A stretch of DNA of 64,000 bases from Leptolyngbya sp. PCC 7375. Lineage in GTDB: Bacteria; Cyanobacteriota; Cyanobacteriia; Phormidesmidales; Phormidesmidaceae. The stretch lies in the NCBI RefSeq assembly GCF_000316115.1, contig NZ_JH993797.1, positions 7,227,961 to 7,291,960 of the forward strand. Reading direction: 5' to 3'. The notes below the pieces were generated by a model. That model saw nothing but the letters and a program-made list of their open reading frames with translations. It was not told where the DNA came from and did not search any database. Below are positions 8,705 through 16,375 of this stretch, piece by piece (the first letter of the stretch is position 1; each line of letters begins with the position of its first letter). The translations under genes were made by a program, and so were the position numbers.

Positions 8705-9045
8705 CTCGGGACGAGTTGTTTGAGGCGATCTCAACGATCAGTGCAAACTACACTGTCTTTCAATGTGTTGAATGTGCAGCGGCGATCAAGCAATGGCTAA
8801 AAGCGAACAATGTTAGTGGCATTCATCTACAGATCGTAGCGGTCGGCAGAATTAAGTTTATTGTGAGTCAACGCTGGCATGATGGAATCGATTCGATTGC
8901 CCAAACAGGGATTCATCAAGGGATTGAAACCTATGGCAAGGTGTTTGATAACCTAGGGGCAGAAGGGCTAGACCGAGACCAATGGGTGGCTGATTTTGAT
9001 TGTGCAAGTGGGGAGTTTGAGGTAATTGAATTGGAGTTGTTTTAG
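8701..9045 (+). CDS. Papain-fold toxin domain protein (Tox-PL-2-like)
   Basis: A 114-residue protein that resembles the small papain-fold toxin domain common in cyanobacteria. The nucleophile motif FQCVECAAAI has Cys22 (with Cys25), a later TGIHQGI supplies His72, and KVFDNLG supplies Asp83/Asn84, the expected Cys-His-Asp/Asn order. Family knowledge suggests protease or deamidase-like action on host targets; the exact reaction is unknown. There is no signal or delivery domain, so it may be a stand-alone toxin or the orphaned tip of a larger polymorphic toxin. The start is GTG at 8701, overlapping the hsdM stop. The next gene is its likely immunity partner. Confidence 0.6.
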   Translation: MTRDELFEAISTISANYTVFQCVECAAAIKQWLKANNVSGIHLQIVAVGRIKFIVSQRWHDGIDSIAQTGIHQGIETYGKVFDNLGAEGLDRDQWVADFDCASGEFEVIELELF

Positions 9046-9077
9046 GGGCACAAGCAATTTGTAAAGGAGATAAATTT

Positions 9078-9413
9078 ATGGCTGGTTTTAATGACTTGCT
9101 CAACAAAATACGTCAGAAGCCAGGAATGTATATTGGTTCACCTGCTGTGAGTGGATTGCATCTATTTTTGTGTGGCTATGGGTTTGCTCGTCAGGAGCAG
9201 GGGTTAGCGATAACAGTGGAAGAAGAAGTGTTTGAACAGTTTCAACCATGGGTGCAGGAACGGTTTGGAGTTCGTGCTTCGGTATCATGGGCAAAAATTG
9301 TTTTGCTACATGCGGTGGATGAGCGCGGCGGGTTTGAGTTGTTTTATGAGCTATGGGATGAGTTTATGGCGCAGCAACAAGCTATTGATGGGCAGCAGAA
9401 AAGTGTTGCATAG
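9078..9413 (+). CDS. Small protein, probable immunity partner of the papain-fold toxin
   Basis: An acidic 111-residue soluble protein beginning with the pattern LLNKIRQKPGMYIG and then LHLFLCGYGFA. Families with an RPGMYLG...L..FL.GY core are common as immunity-type or hypothetical neighbours of polymorphic toxins, which matches the position here: 32 bp after the toxin gene, same strand, with a strong AAAGGAG ribosome site at about 9062-9068. No enzyme motif is seen. The immunity role is an inference from the fold pattern and context. Confidence 0.55.
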   Translation: MAGFNDLLNKIRQKPGMYIGSPAVSGLHLFLCGYGFARQEQGLAITVEEEVFEQFQPWVQERFGVRASVSWAKIVLLHAVDERGGFELFYELWDEFMAQQQAIDGQQKSVA

Positions 9414-9431
9414 TTTAGAGGATGTAATCTG

Positions 9432-9824
9432 ATGACACTTTTAGAGGCTCTGAAGGATCAGCGATCGCAAATTCTGGAAATTGCGGCTAAACATGGAGCC
9501 TATAACGTACGAGTATTTGGCTCGGTAGTGCGAGGAGAAGACACCCCAGAGAGCGACATCGACTTTTTAATTGATTATGACCCGAAAAAGGTGACTCCCT
9601 GGTTTCCGGGAGGGTTGTTAATGGACTTGCAAGATTTGCTGGGTCGGAAGGTGGATGTTTTGACGGAGCGGGGCATTAGTCCATTGATTTCGGAGCGGGT
9701 GCTGGCGAAGGCAAAGCCGAGACTGTACAGAATTTTGTGTAAGCGATCTAGAATCCATGTAATTCAGGAGATCGCCCCATGGCCCGTAAGAAAAAAGCAT
9801 CGAACCGCGTTGACGACCTCTTAG
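9432..9824 (+). pseudogene. MNT nucleotidyltransferase (antitoxin type), 3' end disrupted by an IS
   Basis: Minimal nucleotidyltransferase of the MNT/HEPN type. The core is intact: VRVFGSVVRGEDTPESDIDF has the GS motif and the catalytic Asp pair (about residues 30-44), followed by KVDVLTERGISPLISERVLA. In characterised systems MNT silences HEPN by AMPylating it. An IS256-family element enters at codons 95-96; removing it restores a normal 97-residue protein ending KPL, with its TGA overlapping the HEPN start. As it stands, translation runs 35 codons into the IS and overlaps the transposase start by 46 bp. It may still fold, but its partner is destroyed. Confidence 0.85.
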
Positions 9825-11046
9825 ACGAACTGCTGGAAGATTGCAGTACGCCTGAGGACATTTTGGGCGAGTCAGGTCTGATGAAGCAAATCAAAAAGCG
9901 CTTGGTTGAACGCGCCCTAGCGGGTGAACTCAATCACCATCTTCAGTCAAGTCAAGCTGACGAGAGCCCTAACAATAGCCGTAACGGCAGTTCCAAGAAG
10001 ACGGTGCAATCCGAAGATGGCGCACTGGAGCTATCGATTCCGAGAGACCGTAACGGCAGCTTTGAGCCGATTCTGGTGCCCAAACATCAGCGCCGTCTGT
10101 CTGGGCTCGATGAAAAGATACTGGCGCTGTATGCCCGAGGCATGAGCACCCGTGACATCAGTGCCCAACTCGCAGAATTATATGGTGGAGCAACGATCTC
10201 AGCAGCGGTGATTAGCGAGGTCATCGATACCGTGAGCGAGGACGTCAACGCGTGGCAATCGCGGCCGCTCGACGAGCTTTACCCGATTGTTTACCTGGAT
10301 GCGCTCTACGTGAACATCAAAGTGTCGGGCCGGGTCAGCAAGCGGGCTGTTTACGTGGTCCTCGGTATCGACCGAGAGGGCGAAAAACAGCTGCTCGGGC
10401 TGTGGATAGGTGAGGCCGAAACCGAGGGGGCTAAGTTCTGGTTGAAGGTCCTGACTGACCTTAAAAATCGAGGATTAAAGGATATTCTGATTGCCTGTTG
10501 CGATGGCCTCAAAGGCTTTCCCCAAGCCATCGAGGCGGTCTATCCTCACACTCAGGTACAGCTGTGCATTGTCCACCTGATGCGTAACTGTATGAAGTAT
10601 GTCCCCTGGAAAGACCGAAAAGCTGTAGCCAAGGACCTCAAGCCGATTTACCAAGCCGCTACCCTGGCTGAATCGGAAGCGGCCCTGGATGCCTTCGCTG
10701 AAAAGTGGGACGAGACGTATCCAGCCATCAGCCAGATTTGGATTCGTCATTGGGAAAATGTGATCCCGATTTTCGACTACCCGATGGAGATTCGTCGGGT
10801 GATCTACACCACGAATGCTATCGAATCCCTCAATCGCTCCTTGCGTAAGGTGATTAAGACCAAGGCGGTCTTCCCGGATGAAGCGGCTGTCTGCAGACTC
10901 CTGTATCTGGCGATGAGCAATATCTCGAAAAAATGGAATCGACCGATTAAAGATTGGCGTGCCGCCTTGTCACATTTTGCTATCCTGTTCCCAGAACGCT
11001 TTTCTCTCTAAGCAAACAGCGTTTACACAAAATTCAGATCACTCTC
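9720..11046 (+). mobile_element. IS256-family insertion sequence (about 1.33 kb)
   Basis: Ends are imperfect inverted repeats: left GAGACTG (9719 on) then GAATTTTGTGTAAGCG, right (reverse complement) GAGAGTG then GAATTTTGTGTAAACG. It is flanked by the identical octamer CAAAGCCG at 9712-9719 and 11047-11054, an 8-bp target duplication typical of IS256. The G at 9719 can belong to either the repeat or the element. It carries one intact transposase gene. The perfect duplication indicates a recent insertion. Confidence 0.93.
9779..11011 (+). CDS. IS256-family transposase
   Basis: Mutator-type DDE transposase of 410 residues, full length for the family. The catalytic residues appear in VYLDALYV (Asp), IACCDGLKGFP (Asp) and TTNAIESLNRSLRK (Glu), with the C-terminal RAALSHFAILFPERF also typical. 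It begins at ATG 9779 after a GGAG-type site (tcaggagatcgcccc). It is the only gene of the element and shows no frameshift, so the copy may be active. Confidence 0.97.
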   Translation: MARKKKASNRVDDLLDELLEDCSTPEDILGESGLMKQIKKRLVERALAGELNHHLQSSQADESPNNSRNGSSKKTVQSEDGALELSIPRDRNGSFEPILVPKHQRRLSGLDEKILALYARGMSTRDISAQLAELYGGATISAAVISEVIDTVSEDVNAWQSRPLDELYPIVYLDALYVNIKVSGRVSKRAVYVVLGIDREGEKQLLGLWIGEAETEGAKFWLKVLTDLKNRGLKDILIACCDGLKGFPQAIEAVYPHTQVQLCIVHLMRNCMKYVPWKDRKAVAKDLKPIYQAATLAESEAALDAFAEKWDETYPAISQIWIRHWENVIPIFDYPMEIRRVIYTTNAIESLNRSLRKVIKTKAVFPDEAAVCRLLYLAMSNISKKWNRPIKDWRAALSHFAILFPERFSL

Positions 11047-11056
11047 CAAAGCCGCT

Positions 11057-11200
11057 ATGATAACCCGTGATGATCGCGTATATCTGGAGCATATTTTGGA
11101 GTGTATAGCATCGATTGACGTCGTGACTGTACCCAAGTCCGCCGTCGAGCCATTACAACCTCATGAAATCCTCTCGGTGCGTAACCTGGTTCAGGTTTGA
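11057..11200 (+). pseudogene. HEPN toxin remnant fused to other sequence
   Basis: An open frame of 47 codons. The first 20 or so residues, MITRDDRVYLEHILECIAS, match the start of DUF86-type HEPN RNases paired with MNT proteins. The match then breaks, and the rest (PKSAVEPLQPHEILSVRN) resembles the region before the helix-turn-helix of a small antitoxin. The ATG at 11057 overlaps the restored MNT stop as ATGA, the normal arrangement of these pairs. The RNase catalytic motif is missing, so the toxin is dead. The second half is assigned by pattern only. Confidence 0.7.
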
Positions 11201-11273
11201 ACTTAGTCGCGTTAGGCGACAGTAGCGCTAACATGAACCTAAATTCTGCCCTGGTCCAACGCTAAAACTGCCT

Positions 11274-11531
11274 ATGACCAATATCATCCTTAAAAAAATA
11301 GAACCCCTCCTAATCCGACGTTTACGCCAGCGGGCCGAGCAAAACGGTCGCACCATTGAGGCTGAAATCACCGCTATCCTTATCAGCGTTCTGATGCCTC
11401 CGTCACCACCAGAACCTACACAGGCAGAACCCAATTTAGCAACAGCCGTAAAACACCGCTTTGCCGAAGTCGGCGGTGTCGAGTTGCCAGAAATTCCCAG
11501 GGAGCCCATCAGAAATCCACCCGTTTTCTAG
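11274..11531 (+). CDS. Ribbon-helix-helix antitoxin, FitA/VapB type
   Basis: An 85-residue protein whose first 40 residues read as a FitA-type ribbon-helix-helix (NIILKKIEPLLIRRLRQRAE, then NGRTIEAEITAIL). The proline-rich C-terminal tail would wrap the toxin. It lies 6 bp before the PIN-domain gene, the classic antitoxin-toxin order; the pair is probably self-repressed by the antitoxin. No operator could be assigned with confidence. Confidence 0.85.
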   Translation: MTNIILKKIEPLLIRRLRQRAEQNGRTIEAEITAILISVLMPPSPPEPTQAEPNLATAVKHRFAEVGGVELPEIPREPIRNPPVF

Positions 11532-11537
11532 CCCGTG

Positions 11538-11954
11538 ATGTTTGTCCTAGATACCAACGTGGTGTCAGAGCTGATGAAGCCCCATGTTGACCCCAATGTA
11601 GAAACATGGTTTGCCTCCCACGCTAGAGATAGCCTTTACACCACCACCATTACGCAAGCAGAAATCCTGTATGGCATTGCTATCTTGCCCGATGGAGCCC
11701 GGCAGCAACGCCTACAGACATTGGCTCAACTCATGTTTCAAGAAGATTTCGCTGGCAAGCTTTTACCCTTCGATCCAGCCGCCGCCAGCTACTATGCCGC
11801 TCTATCCTCCCATCGCAGAGCCAGAGGCATCCCTATCTCCCAGTTCGATGCCCAAATCGCTGCTATTTGTCAGGCTCATCAGGCTGCAATCGTTACAAGA
11901 AATGTTGATGATTTTGTACACTGTGACCTGAAAATCATCAATCCGTGGGAATGA
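11538..11954 (+). CDS. PIN-domain toxin, FitB/VapC type
   Basis: Mg2+-dependent endoribonuclease toxin of about 138 residues. The four PIN acidic residues are visible: FVLDTNVVSELMK (Asp), TQAEILYGI (Glu), ISQFDAQIAAI (Asp) and TRNVDDF (Asp). ATG at 11538 is preferred to the GTG at 11535 because it gives the usual MFVLDTN start. The gene is intact, unlike its upstream island neighbours. Its target RNA cannot be predicted. Confidence 0.92.
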   Translation: MFVLDTNVVSELMKPHVDPNVETWFASHARDSLYTTTITQAEILYGIAILPDGARQQRLQTLAQLMFQEDFAGKLLPFDPAAASYYAALSSHRRARGIPISQFDAQIAAICQAHQAAIVTRNVDDFVHCDLKIINPWE

Positions 11955-12070
11955 TGAGGATAACAGAGCGATGTCGCCGAAAGTGCCATGAAGTCTACCA
12001 CCGAAGACCAAATCGAGATCTATAACCTCGAACTGCTCGATACCCTGGCCATAGTTCCAACCATTGCATA

Positions 12071-12127
12071 CATCGTCTTGAAATTGAGTATACCGAAAGG
12101 TACCGTGGGTTCGCATCCCGCCCTCTA
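12071..12127 (+). other. Degenerate 3' half of tRNA-Ser, possible att site
   Basis: From the anticodon stem onward this segment follows tRNA-Ser at 7539-7595 without gaps, about 45 of 57 bases identical: CTTGAAATTGAG, CCGAAAGG, GGGTTCG and CCCTCTAC. The variable arm TACC-GAAA-GGTA and T arm still pair, but no matching 5' acceptor strand (GTAGAGG) is present upstream. Tyrosine-recombinase elements leave tRNA 3'-end copies at their far border, so this fits an old attachment site. The divergence means it is either ancient or came with the element. Confidence 0.6.
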
Positions 12128-12136
12128 CATTATACA

Positions 12137-12244
12137 TTTCAGGCATTACAGCTGATTAAAGATGCTAACCGCCCTGATAGGCTGAAGGTGACCTTGGCAC
12201 GGGCACATAAAGGCGTAGATGGTGAGTGTCAATTCAACATGTAG
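12137..12244 (+). pseudogene. Possible 3' coding remnant
   Basis: An open frame without a start reads LIKDANRPDRLKVTLARAHK and on to a TAG at 12242. Composition is protein-like, rich in Lys, Arg and Asp, and unlike the other intergenic frames. I do not recognise the family. It lies just after the tRNA remnant and could be the last piece of the former island. Confidence 0.25.
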
Positions 12245-12328
12245 ATTCTCTGTAGATGTCGGTATAGGTTCTACAGTTAGATTTATACATAGTTAGTCAC
12301 CCACAGACATCTAACCAGATATCTAGCT

Positions 12329-13225
12329 ATGATGCCTATCGCTGCGAGAAACAATGCTATCCAAACCGCCCAGGCAATTTTGGCAAATCCAGAGCGGTAC
12401 GTCATTCTCGATACTGAGACCTCTGGTCTAGGAAAGACGGCGGAGATTTTGGAAATTGCCATCATTGACCCGGTGGGGGCTACTCTGTGCAACTATTTTC
12501 TGGACCCGGTGCATGCCATTGCACCGGCAGCGGCGGCGATTCATGGACTGACGAAGGATGTGCTAAAAGCAAAGGGTGCGATCGCATGGCCTGAAATCCA
12601 TGATGAGGTGGTGGAGCACCTGGATGGCAAAACTTTAGTAGCCTATAACGCTGTTTTTGACGTGGCTATGCTGGATGCCACGGCCATACTCCACGGTAGG
12701 GATACACCCCCCACTGGCGATATCCTATGTGCCATGCGATTATGGCAACGGTTTCGGGGAGCTACCAAAGTTGAGGCCCTGGAGGGTGATCACAGTGCTC
12801 TGGGTGACTGTCTGGCCACGCTGGAACGAATTAAGGAAATAGCCAATAGTTCATTAGAGGACGACCCGGACCTGGTGGATATTCAGGACGTAGAAGATCT
12901 CGTACAGTGGCAGGCTCGGATAGAGGAGTTGACCGCTCAGCGCCATGCCTTGGATGCAACGGTGAAGTCCTTGAAGGCCCAGGTGACTCAATATTTGATG
13001 GATAACGGTGCTGAGGCGATTCCGTTGAGCAATGGCAAGCAGGTGAAACTGTACCGCACACCCACTAAAATTAAACCTTTGGTGCCCTTGGAAGAACTGC
13101 CTGAACGCTATTTGAAACAGGCCGTTGATCAGCAACGGGTCAAAGCTGAGATTAAATCTCGTCGGCTCGAAGATGGACTGTTTAGCTATGAGACATCCAA
13201 CACCATTCGGTTTGTAAAGCTATGA
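12329..13225 (+). CDS. DEDDh 3'-5' exonuclease (DnaQ-like)
   Basis: RNase T/DnaQ superfamily protein of 298 residues. Exo I is VILDTETSGLG (Asp28, Glu30), Exo II is VAYNAVFDVAML, and Exo III is HSALGDCLATLE, giving D-E-D-H-D. The stretch DPVHAIAPAAAAIHGLTKD is also typical. The exonuclease domain ends near residue 170; the remaining 130 or so residues include a short coiled-coil region (about 185-215) and a charged tail, not seen in minimal DnaQ proteins. It may act in repair or RNA trimming. It is followed 24 bp later by a phosphodiesterase gene. Confidence 0.85.
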   Translation: MMPIAARNNAIQTAQAILANPERYVILDTETSGLGKTAEILEIAIIDPVGATLCNYFLDPVHAIAPAAAAIHGLTKDVLKAKGAIAWPEIHDEVVEHLDGKTLVAYNAVFDVAMLDATAILHGRDTPPTGDILCAMRLWQRFRGATKVEALEGDHSALGDCLATLERIKEIANSSLEDDPDLVDIQDVEDLVQWQARIEELTAQRHALDATVKSLKAQVTQYLMDNGAEAIPLSNGKQVKLYRTPTKIKPLVPLEELPERYLKQAVDQQRVKAEIKSRRLEDGLFSYETSNTIRFVKL

Positions 13226-13249
13226 ACACCCATACACTTTCCGTTTAAT

Positions 13250-14080
13250 ATGACTCTCATTGCCCAGATTAGTGATCTCCATGTCCAAGCAGCTGATGAT
13301 CGCGCCTACGGTGTGGTGGATACCAATTCCCTAGTGGCCAATGCCATTACCCATATCAACGACTTGAACCCTCAACCCGATTTAGTCATCGCCACAGGGG
13401 ATTTAGTTCATCAAGGCACGGAAACAGAATACGAACAACTAAAAATCATTCTCTCGCAGCTCAATGCCCCCATCTATTTGTTACCAGGAAACCACGACTG
13501 CCGAGAATCTTTAAAACAAGTATTTAGTCATCATACGTATTTACCCCATCATCTAGGGCATTTGAGTTACACCCTAGAAGACTATCCAGTACGGATGATT
13601 TTGCTAGATACTACTATTCCTGGTAAGGGAAGTGGTCTGGTGGATGCTGACCGTCTCGCCTGGTTAGAGGCTCAACTCAACGCTGATACCACCAAGTCCA
13701 CCATTCTCTTTATGCATCACCCGCCGTTTCCGACGGGCATTACCATGATGGATAATATCGGTTTGGAGGGACGTACAGAGCTGGAAAATCTCATCCGCAA
13801 CCATCCCCAGATTGTGCGTGTGAGCTGTGGTCATCTGCACCGTAGTATTCATTGCCAGTGGGCTGGGACCACCGCTAGCACCCAGTCCAGTCTGGTTCAC
13901 CAGGTCGTTCTCGATCTCCAACCTGACGCAGCAGGAACCTTTGTCATGGAGCCTGCTGCTTACCAGCTACACCTATGGCATCAAGATATCTTGGTGTCCC
14001 ACACGGTTTATGTGGGGGAGTTTACGGGTCCTTTCCCATTTTCTGAGCCTAAAAAACGTAGAAATGCGCCAGTTATCTAG
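13250..14080 (+). CDS. Metallophosphoesterase, CpdA-like (cAMP phosphodiesterase family)
   Basis: Class III cyclic-nucleotide phosphodiesterase-like enzyme of 276 residues. The metal-binding motifs are AQISDLHVQ, IATGDLVHQG, LPGNHDCRE, FMHHPPF and SCGHLHRS, the CpdA order. No signal peptide, so cytoplasmic. Members hydrolyse 2',3'- or 3',5'-cyclic nucleotides; the true substrate is not certain. It is probably co-transcribed with the exonuclease gene upstream. Confidence 0.85.
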   Translation: MTLIAQISDLHVQAADDRAYGVVDTNSLVANAITHINDLNPQPDLVIATGDLVHQGTETEYEQLKIILSQLNAPIYLLPGNHDCRESLKQVFSHHTYLPHHLGHLSYTLEDYPVRMILLDTTIPGKGSGLVDADRLAWLEAQLNADTTKSTILFMHHPPFPTGITMMDNIGLEGRTELENLIRNHPQIVRVSCGHLHRSIHCQWAGTTASTQSSLVHQVVLDLQPDAAGTFVMEPAAYQLHLWHQDILVSHTVYVGEFTGPFPFSEPKKRRNAPVI

Positions 14081-14149
14081 CGATTCTATCCCGCGAATGG
14101 TTTATCATCTTTTCTCAACAGTCATAACGTCTGTTCTTTCAACCAGATG

Positions 14150-16195
14150 TTATTGTCCAAAAGATTGAGCGTCAACAGTCTCATCCGTTTCTAAAAACAC
14201 AGGTGCAGCCTCTGATTCAGTCCACTCGGTGACGTCTGTTTCTTGCGGTTGATTCGCCGCTTGCCAAGTCTGAATTCTTGCTTGAGCAGTCGTATATGCT
14301 TCGGCCTTAGAGGGAATTTGCGTAGCCAGCTTAATGGCACGATCTAAATTACTGCGAGATTCACTGTCGGCCAGATTTAAGAGGTCCCAACTCCAGCGGT
14401 TGATTTGTTGCAGTGCATCCGTATATTGACTGCTACTGACAGGAATTTGGTTAGCCGTAACAATGGCACGGGCCAGGTCATTGGCAGCGCCAGAGCGGGC
14501 AATACTGTTGGCTTCCTGCATCAGGGTTTGGTTTTGTTGCTGGTCACGCCAGACTGCTAAATCGTTTTGGACTTCTTGGTAGAGAGAACGTCCTGGAGAA
14601 ATACGAGATGCGGTTGCGATCGCACCCGACAAATTTCCCGTTGCCGCCAGCCGACGGGCTTGATCCATCAGGGGCCGATCTTCAATGGCTTCAATCCGTC
14701 CTTGCCAACCGTCAATGCGCTTTTTAGCATCATCTGTCAGGGCTCGACCAGACTCAATTCTGCGAGCTTCCTGAATTGCCTGGCGCAGTGCTTGAGGGGT
14801 ACCCACAGCCGCTAGCTGGTCAGCCCGATTCAAAATGGGTAAATCTTCCGCTGTTTCCACCCGATCTTCCCATTGGCCAATCTGGTCGGAAACCTCATTC
14901 CAGCGAGGATTATCGCGATTCACCTGATTGGCTTCAACAATGGCTGAACGCAGATCATTGATATTCCCCTGGGCCGCAATTTGACGCGCAATATCCAATT
15001 GGGCCAGGGCCTTAATCTCAGAACGCCACTGACCGATCAACGTCTGGGCTCGATCATAGAGTGGTCGATCTTTGCCTAAACTTTGTAAGCGGGTAATGGC
15101 AGAATCTAACCCCAGGGCATCACCACTCCAAGCGCGCCGATAGGCTTCTGTAAAGACCTGAAAATCAGCAATTTCCTGATCTAATCCTTCATTTCTAGGA
15201 ATTGCCCCTAAAATTTCTTCGGCCTGGGGTAGCTGCTGACGGGCTAAGAATCTCTCAGCCAACCGTAGCATGTCCTTAGCGATAGTCTTTTTCACAGCCT
15301 TCGCTTCATCATGGAGCACGCTCTCAGACTGGATGGAAGCCAGGAGTTTCAAGGCATCTTGAAAGCCTTTGACCGTTCCCTTATCGGCGAGGCGTTTAAT
15401 TCTGCCGAGCTTACGACTATCTTCTCGCGCCATGGCAATCAGCTTAGTTAGCTCGGCATATTTAGTGTCTGACCAATAGTCATTGTTGACATCTAATAAC
15501 AAAACCGATAGGCGAAACGCATCTTTGAAATTGCCATCAACCAGCTTTTCTTTGGCGTTTTCAAAGACTTCTGAGCCTTCTCCCCAGACCCGCTGCCAGC
15601 GACGAACATTGGTTTCAACCTGATCCGCTGCTGCTGTATTGGCCGGAATTTTATTGGCGGTTGCGATCGCAGCCTCAAGCTCCCCCTGATGAAATAGATC
15701 GTCAGCCCTTTCTAGAATTTCACTGGACCAGGTTTCCACCTTGGCATTGATCTCAGCCCGCAGCGGATGATCATCCGGTAGCCTTTCAACCAGGGCAATG
15801 GCCTCTAACAAGAAATCCACGCTTCCCTGATTTGCATAGGATTCAGCACACTGCAAGCGCATGGCTGCCGATGCCGTGGGCCAAAAAATCGCTCGGCAGT
15901 TGGGCAGGTTCGGCATCCGAAACAAGCTAGTCACCGCAAAGGCCAAACTGCCTGACAGAATCATCAAGGTCGTTAGCAATAGAAATTGCCAGCTACCAAC
16001 CCATCTAAAAACCGCCATTCCCTTTAAACCAGATGGCTGGGGTGCAGTCTCAGCAGGAGCCGCATCTACAGGAGCTCCCCCTGCATAGGACGGAGAGGGG
16101 GCCGGACGAGTAGGCGGCACTGGCACACGCTGAGGCCGACTGCGGGGCACAGAGATAGGCTTAGACGGGCGGCGACGATTGCGTTTGGAGCTCAT
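14150..16195 (-). CDS. Single-pass membrane protein with helical tandem repeats
   Basis: A 681-residue protein. Residues 1-60 are basic and proline-rich (RNRRRPSKPISVPRSRPQRV), one membrane segment follows (about 68-92, FLLLTTLMILSGSLAFAVTS), and the remainder is extracytoplasmic and helical. From about 135 to 650 it is built of degenerate units of 40-55 residues with the pattern ADxLxxxGxLxxAIxxAxxI, then a Trp near WxxxI, resembling TPR-like repeats. A similar architecture occurs in other cyanobacteria without known function. The acidic C-terminal tail is rich in Glu/Thr. It ends 69 bp from the convergent phosphodiesterase gene. A scaffold role is only a guess. Confidence 0.6.
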   Translation of the reverse strand: MSSKRNRRRPSKPISVPRSRPQRVPVPPTRPAPSPSYAGGAPVDAAPAETAPQPSGLKGMAVFRWVGSWQFLLLTTLMILSGSLAFAVTSLFRMPNLPNCRAIFWPTASAAMRLQCAESYANQGSVDFLLEAIALVERLPDDHPLRAEINAKVETWSSEILERADDLFHQGELEAAIATANKIPANTAAADQVETNVRRWQRVWGEGSEVFENAKEKLVDGNFKDAFRLSVLLLDVNNDYWSDTKYAELTKLIAMAREDSRKLGRIKRLADKGTVKGFQDALKLLASIQSESVLHDEAKAVKKTIAKDMLRLAERFLARQQLPQAEEILGAIPRNEGLDQEIADFQVFTEAYRRAWSGDALGLDSAITRLQSLGKDRPLYDRAQTLIGQWRSEIKALAQLDIARQIAAQGNINDLRSAIVEANQVNRDNPRWNEVSDQIGQWEDRVETAEDLPILNRADQLAAVGTPQALRQAIQEARRIESGRALTDDAKKRIDGWQGRIEAIEDRPLMDQARRLAATGNLSGAIATASRISPGRSLYQEVQNDLAVWRDQQQNQTLMQEANSIARSGAANDLARAIVTANQIPVSSSQYTDALQQINRWSWDLLNLADSESRSNLDRAIKLATQIPSKAEAYTTAQARIQTWQAANQPQETDVTEWTESEAAPVFLETDETVDAQSFGQ

Positions 16196-16375
16196 AAACA
16201 GATCAGCCAGAGAAAAAATACGCTGAATATGGCGATACTTTAGCGCAATGACTCAGTAGTGTATACGCTATTCGCTAAAGTGATCCAACTGAAAGGACAA
16301 AGACACAATGTCTTACTTGCCCTTTCTACACTGTTCGTCCCCTGAGCATCTTATCAAGACAAATGCTTAAGAAGA

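Noticed and set aside
12071..12127. Second functional tRNA-Ser
   Set aside because: Only the 3' half is recognisable; no 5' strand pairs with CCTCTAC, so it cannot form a complete tRNA.
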